Below are positions 6,142 through 9,732 of a stretch of DNA of 9,732 nt, one piece after another. The position numbers and the translations under genes were made by a program. The stretch is from Pedobacter sp. UBA1654 (lineage in GTDB: Bacteria; Bacteroidota; Bacteroidia; Sphingobacteriales; Sphingobacteriaceae): the NCBI GenBank assembly GCA_002320935.1, contig DCLG01000007.1:19517-29248 (forward strand), in the 5' to 3' direction. Positions within the stretch are counted from its first letter, which is position 1. Each line of letters begins with the position of its first letter. The notes beneath the pieces were generated by a model that did not search any database, was not told where the DNA came from, and was given only the letters and a program-made list of their open reading frames with translations.

Positions 6142-9100
6142 ACCTGTTTTAATTTGCCAGTTACAGCGTAAAACAAATACGTTTGCACGTTTTTATAACC
6201 CATATCCAACAGCAGATCACGGTAATGCGTCACCTGTTCAATATGTTTATCACTCTGCTCCATTGTAAATTTATAATCAATTATCGTAAGTCCCTTTTCA
6301 TTGATCAACACCCGGTCCGGGCGATAACTTTTGCCATTACGATCAATGATGGTCTGCTCTGTTAAACTTTGTGTGCTGTTTGCCAGTAATTGTTGCAACT
6401 CCTCATTTTTCAATACAGCTTCCGCCTGTACTTTCAATTGCGGCAGCTCCTCTGCCTTGAAGTTCCCCGCAGCAAGCATACTGCCAAGCACCATATCCAA
6501 TTCCGCTAAAGTGTTTGCATTCGCCAGCACATCATGCAGGATACTACCGGTACGACCGGCCGTGTTTCCTGTGAGCAGGTCGAAGTCTCTGCGTTTAAGA
6601 TCTGCATCGAACACCTGGCTCAGCCGGTCGGATGTTGGATAAACCTTCAGGTGGATGGCAGGTTTAAGTACCTCCCCTTCCTCTTTGGAATCCACCAACT
6701 CATCCAGCACATAACTGCCTTCAGGCGAAAGTTCAAACTCAAGCACTTTAATCAGCAGGTCACCAATGTTCGTGATGGAGTCCGTTTTCTTACCCATGGT
6801 GCTGATGTATAGATATTCTTTACTACGGGTGGTGGCCACATAAAGCATATTCAGGGCATCCATATTATTAAACAGCAGCTCTTCAAAGTACGGCTTGGCC
6901 ACACTTGAATTTCCCAGTTCTTTACTATACTTCAGCGGAATACTTTGTAGGTGGTGATATGGTGTACCGGCAGATGGCACCCAAAAGATGCTGTTTGTCT
7001 TACCATTAATGTCCCAATTGCAAAATGGTAAGAGTACTGCCTTAAAGGCGAGCCCCTTTGCCTTGTGGATGGTTACGACCTGTACCGCATCAGCATTTTC
7101 CGAAGATGGCAGCGTTTTTCTTGCGCCTTCCTCATTCCAGTATCTCAAAAATGCTGTTATGCCGCGTTCCCCCTGGCGGGTGAAATTTCCGCAAAGGTCC
7201 CTAAAAGCGAACAGATATGGTAAATGCCCTTCCAGTTGATCAAGCCCATAAGCCCGCATAATGCGCTCAATAAGCTCCGGCAAGGGTTGCTGTATCCAGC
7301 TTTGCCAATTCAGGCACAAATCAGCTGGCAAAACCGCGGTAAGCTGATCGAGTGTCTTAAACTTCAGTGCAAAGTAATGCGATGTCTCCACCTGCCGTCC
7401 TTGCAAACGGGCGTAAAGACTGATGCAGTTCGCCTTGTACAAACCGGTATTGGATGGGAGGCCAGCAAGCACATTTAGCGTATTCAGCAGCAGCTTGATG
7501 GAGCTGTTGTTTGCCAGCAGCAGTGCTTCCCCGGAAATTACGGGAATACCATTTTCCAATAAGGCTTTCACCGCAGCCACAGCTTCAGCATTCTTCCTTA
7601 CCAACACACAGATGTCGCGCAACTTGTACTGTCTTTCTTCCAGCAGCATCTTTACTTCTGCCAGCATCTGGCTGATGGCTTCCGTGGTATAATTATTCTT
7701 CGTTACCGGATTCCCGAGCGCATCATTCTTAATCACCTGGAACTTTACTGTTCCACCTTTTAGCGTTCTGGACGTAAGCTTCTGCGCTGAGCCAGCATAT
7801 ACATCGGTAACAATGCGATCGAAACGCTGTTGTTGCCACCAGTCCGGCAGGTCCACATTCCCCTCCTGACAATCTATCGTATTGTTTAACTGCCTTTGCA
7901 GCACATCCGGCAGATCCTTAAACAACCTGTTATTGAAATTAATAATGTTCTCCGTACTTCGATAGTTCTCCGCCAGACTGTCGTCCATTACATTGTGCGC
8001 ACCAAGCTCCAGCTTAGCCTGCTGATGCAGGATATTCCAATCGCCATTGCGCCAGCGGTAAATCGACTGTTTGGTATCCCCAACAATCAGGTGATCAATC
8101 AGCGTGTTGCTCGGTGAAGCGATGGCGTTGCTCAAAAGCGACTTAAAACTGCCCCACTGATTGGAGGAAGTGTCCTGGAACTCATCAAACAGGAAATTCT
8201 TATACCGGCCGCCCATTTTCTCCCAAATGAAAGAAGGGTTATCTCCGGCATCATCGGTAATGCCTTTGAGCAGGTTCTGCGCATCACTGATCAGGAGGTT
8301 TTTGCTTTCATCGCGATAGCTTTTCAGCAGTGCCGCCATCTCCTGCATCAGTCGCAGGTAATACAAGTTTTTATTAAAGCTTTGTGCCAGCACATATTCC
8401 GCCAGCCCGGCGGAATATACCTCCTGCAGTTGCTTCAATAGAGGATTTAGCTGGTCATACAACTCATGGCTTAGTCCTTTCTGAAACCATTGTTCCGGAT
8501 CGTCAATCAGCTTTCCAAGGTTACTAACCTTACTGAAATCCCCCTCCGCCACGCGCTTCAGGTTAAACAGCGGCGAACGCGACTTGCCTTTTAGCATATT
8601 TGGATCCACATCCAGCACATTGAAAAGCTCCCATCCGTCTTTAGCGAGCTGCAATACGGATTCTTCAAACTGCCGGATGTTCTCCCTGGTGAGGGTTTGA
8701 TAATCTTTAAAAAGCTCATCAAGATCAACAACCGCAGAAAGTGCATCGATCGCTTGTTCAAAGGGCTGATAACGCTCTTTAAAGATCTCGCTACTGAGAT
8801 CCAGCAGTTCCCGGCGATAGTTCCAGCTGGTGTTATTATTAATGCGTTCCAGAGCCAGATCAATGATCCACTGCAGCAATTGCGGCTGTGTATCTAATGC
8901 TTTGTCCAGCCTGTCGGCAAGCTCATTCTTTACTTTATCGTAGTTCATTTCCAGCGCATAGCCGGAATCAAGGCCCAGTTCAAAAGCGAAACCTCGGATT
9001 ACTTTCTGTACGAAGCCGTCGATCGTACTTACTGAAAAGCGGCTGTAATCATGCAGAATCTTGCGGTAGATGATGTCTGCGCTTTCTCGAAGGCTGTTTG

Positions 9101-9359
9101 GATTCAAGTTTGGATGTGCTTTCAGTACCAGCTCCCGGTACGCCTGAATCTTACCGGAAGTATCGCCCGTAGCTAATCCTTGTAGAACCTCGAGTATCCG
9201 GGTTTTCATCTCTTCGGTAGCCTTATTGGTGAAGGTCACAGCCAGAATTTCCCGGTATTTCGTTTCAGCGCTGAAGAGTAGGGTTAGATAATGGACCGTC
9301 AGGCTGAAGGTCTTGCCAGACCCGGCCGAAGCCTGAAGTATTTTTATGGGTTGAAGCAT
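6138..9359 (-). CDS. addA: AddA-like UvrD-family helicase/nuclease (double-strand-break repair)
   Basis: This is a superfamily 1A 3'-5' DNA helicase with a C-terminal PD-(D/E)XK nuclease, the motor subunit of an AddAB/RecBCD-type complex. Motifs, numbered from the ATG at 9357-9359 (1073 aa): Walker A ASAGSGKT (10-17), Ia VTFTNKATEEM (41-51), II FDEFQDTS (391-398; D392, E393), III IVGDTKQSIYRWR (425-437), IV AENYRS (463-468), V VTIHKAKGLAF (762-772) and VI LYVATTRSKEYL (839-850, arginine finger R845). The nuclease residues are H942 (SILHDVL), D1015 (YRPDRV), D1028 and K1030 (IIDYKF), and Q1042/Y1046. All motifs look intact. An upstream in-frame TTG (9363-9365) would add two residues, but the ATG is preferred. 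The length is a little under B. subtilis AddA (about 1230). It is the first gene of a two-gene operon with addB. Confidence 0.92.
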   Translation of the reverse strand: MLQPIKILQASAGSGKTFSLTVHYLTLLFSAETKYREILAVTFTNKATEEMKTRILEVLQGLATGDTSGKIQAYRELVLKAHPNLNPNSLRESADIIYRKILHDYSRFSVSTIDGFVQKVIRGFAFELGLDSGYALEMNYDKVKNELADRLDKALDTQPQLLQWIIDLALERINNNTSWNYRRELLDLSSEIFKERYQPFEQAIDALSAVVDLDELFKDYQTLTRENIRQFEESVLQLAKDGWELFNVLDVDPNMLKGKSRSPLFNLKRVAEGDFSKVSNLGKLIDDPEQWFQKGLSHELYDQLNPLLKQLQEVYSAGLAEYVLAQSFNKNLYYLRLMQEMAALLKSYRDESKNLLISDAQNLLKGITDDAGDNPSFIWEKMGGRYKNFLFDEFQDTSSNQWGSFKSLLSNAIASPSNTLIDHLIVGDTKQSIYRWRNGDWNILHQQAKLELGAHNVMDDSLAENYRSTENIINFNNRLFKDLPDVLQRQLNNTIDCQEGNVDLPDWWQQQRFDRIVTDVYAGSAQKLTSRTLKGGTVKFQVIKNDALGNPVTKNNYTTEAISQMLAEVKMLLEERQYKLRDICVLVRKNAEAVAAVKALLENGIPVISGEALLLANNSSIKLLLNTLNVLAGLPSNTGLYKANCISLYARLQGRQVETSHYFALKFKTLDQLTAVLPADLCLNWQSWIQQPLPELIERIMRAYGLDQLEGHLPYLFAFRDLCGNFTRQGERGITAFLRYWNEEGARKTLPSSENADAVQVVTIHKAKGLAFKAVLLPFCNWDINGKTNSIFWVPSAGTPYHHLQSIPLKYSKELGNSSVAKPYFEELLFNNMDALNMLYVATTRSKEYLYISTMGKKTDSITNIGDLLIKVLEFELSPEGSYVLDELVDSKEEGEVLKPAIHLKVYPTSDRLSQVFDADLKRRDFDLLTGNTAGRTGSILHDVLANANTLAELDMVLGSMLAAGNFKAEELPQLKVQAEAVLKNEELQQLLANSTQSLTEQTIIDRNGKSYRPDRVLINEKGLTIIDYKFTMEQSDKHIEQVTHYRDLLLDMGYKNVQTYLFYAVTGKLKQV

Positions 9360-9401
9360 ATGCAAAGAAAAACCTAAATTATGGAATATAAGTTTTTATC
9401 C

Positions 9402-9565
9402 TAGCGAATGATATTACTGTTATATCCATCCCCTATATCAAACACTTGTTGTAAATACCTAATATGTTCAAGTTAATTCGACTAGAACTATCTTCAGCTT
9501 GCTTCATATTGTCCATGTTTTAAGTTAGGTAACATTGGCAGTAATCTTAAGAGAATTAGCGAATG
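9402..9565 (+). repeat. Spaced 9-bp direct repeat TAGCGAATG
   Basis: TAGCGAATG occurs at 9402-9410 and again at 9557-9565 in the 247-bp gap between the divergent addA and exported-protein genes, one copy near each gene start. It is short enough to be chance. It could also be a shared regulator half-site. Apart from this and the promoter candidate below, I see no RNA gene, hairpin terminator or further ORF in this gap. Confidence 0.25.
9509..9537 (+). promoter_or_regulatory. Candidate promoter for the exported-protein gene
   Basis: TTG at 9509-9511 and TAACATTG at 9530-9537 are separated by 18 nt. This resembles the Bacteroidetes TTTG / TAnnTTTG promoter with one mismatch in the -7 box. It would give a leader of about 60 nt before the ATG at 9607. 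The assignment is by pattern only. Confidence 0.35.
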
Positions 9566-9606
9566 CTTGCAACCGATTTTCGAATTGCTTCGTCCTACCT
9601 AAAAAC

Positions 9607-9732
9607 ATGACTATGAAAACATTTACCATTAAACTTCCGCTTTTCCTGATCGTTGCAACATTAATGATTAGCATTACTACACAAGCGCAGGATAAAACCA
9701 AAAGGATCGGCAACAAGCCACGTACCGGAACC
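9607..9732 (+). CDS. Exported protein of unknown function (partial, N-terminus only)
   Basis: The first 42 codons of a gene continuing past the right edge encode MTMKTFTIKLPLFLIVATL followed by MISITTQAQDKTKR. This is a classical Sec signal peptide: a short basic n-region (K4, K9), a hydrophobic core at about residues 10-22, and a polar c-region with a likely signal peptidase I site after TTQA, before QD. No cysteine follows, so it is not a lipoprotein. The mature part seen (QDKTKRIGNKPRTGT) is basic and not recognisable. ATG at 9613 is an equally possible start, two codons in; an A-rich stretch (CTAAAAAC) precedes 9607. It is divergent from addAB. The product is likely periplasmic or outer-membrane associated, and no function can be given. 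Confidence 0.75.
   Translation, partial: MTMKTFTIKLPLFLIVATLMISITTQAQDKTKRIGNKPRTGT

Noticed and set aside
9357..9365. Upstream TTG start for addA adding two residues
   Set aside because: The ATG at 9357-9359 starts only nine residues before Walker A, as is usual in this family, and ATG is preferred over TTG; the two cannot be separated further from sequence alone.
9525..9716. 63-codon minus-strand ORF at the right edge
   Set aside because: It is antisense to the exported-protein start, which has a clear signal peptide; the hydrophobic segment is a complement artefact.

Overview
The window looks like chromosomal DNA of a Bacteroidetes bacterium, most plausibly Sphingobacteriaceae (Pedobacter/Mucilaginibacter-like). 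This is inferred from the protein families, from a stand-alone pdhB, and from two exact matches to the Bacteroidetes -7 promoter element TAnnTTTG. No species can be assigned from sequence alone. Every gene except one at the right edge is on the minus strand, so transcription runs from high to low coordinates.

Reading in the direction of transcription: (1) 9359-3238 is a two-gene operon encoding an AddA-like UvrD-family helicase/nuclease and an AddB-like PD-(D/E)XK nuclease, joined by an ATGA overlap. It is the Bacteroidetes counterpart of AddAB/RecBCD, which resects DNA double-strand breaks for recombination. (2) 3044-2461 holds a two-gene module that simple ORF calling would miss. The first gene is a Panacea-domain (DUF4065/SocA-like) antitoxin, broken by one in-frame TAA at codon 28. 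The second is an intact 43-residue single-membrane-span protein that starts inside the antitoxin's stop codon (TGATG). This layout is that of a PanA-PanT toxin-antitoxin pair with a membrane-active toxin. (3) 2298-1312 is pdhB, the beta subunit of pyruvate dehydrogenase E1, with its own promoter and an intrinsic terminator. (4) 1238 to the left edge is the first 412 residues of tex, an RNA-binding transcription accessory factor, starting only 12 nt after the pdhB terminator U-tract. (5) On the plus strand, 9607 to the right edge is the signal peptide of an unidentified exported protein, divergent from addA.

Repair, central metabolism and transcription genes look like ordinary housekeeping DNA. 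The accessory element is the toxin-antitoxin module between addB and pdhB. The most notable points are the nonsense-mutated antitoxin next to an intact tiny putative toxin gene, the loss of two of the four expected iron-sulfur cysteines in AddB, and a 35-bp inverted repeat between the toxin gene and the pdhB promoter. I saw no tRNA, rRNA, CRISPR array, insertion sequence or phage structural gene. All gaps between annotated genes are under 300 bp.
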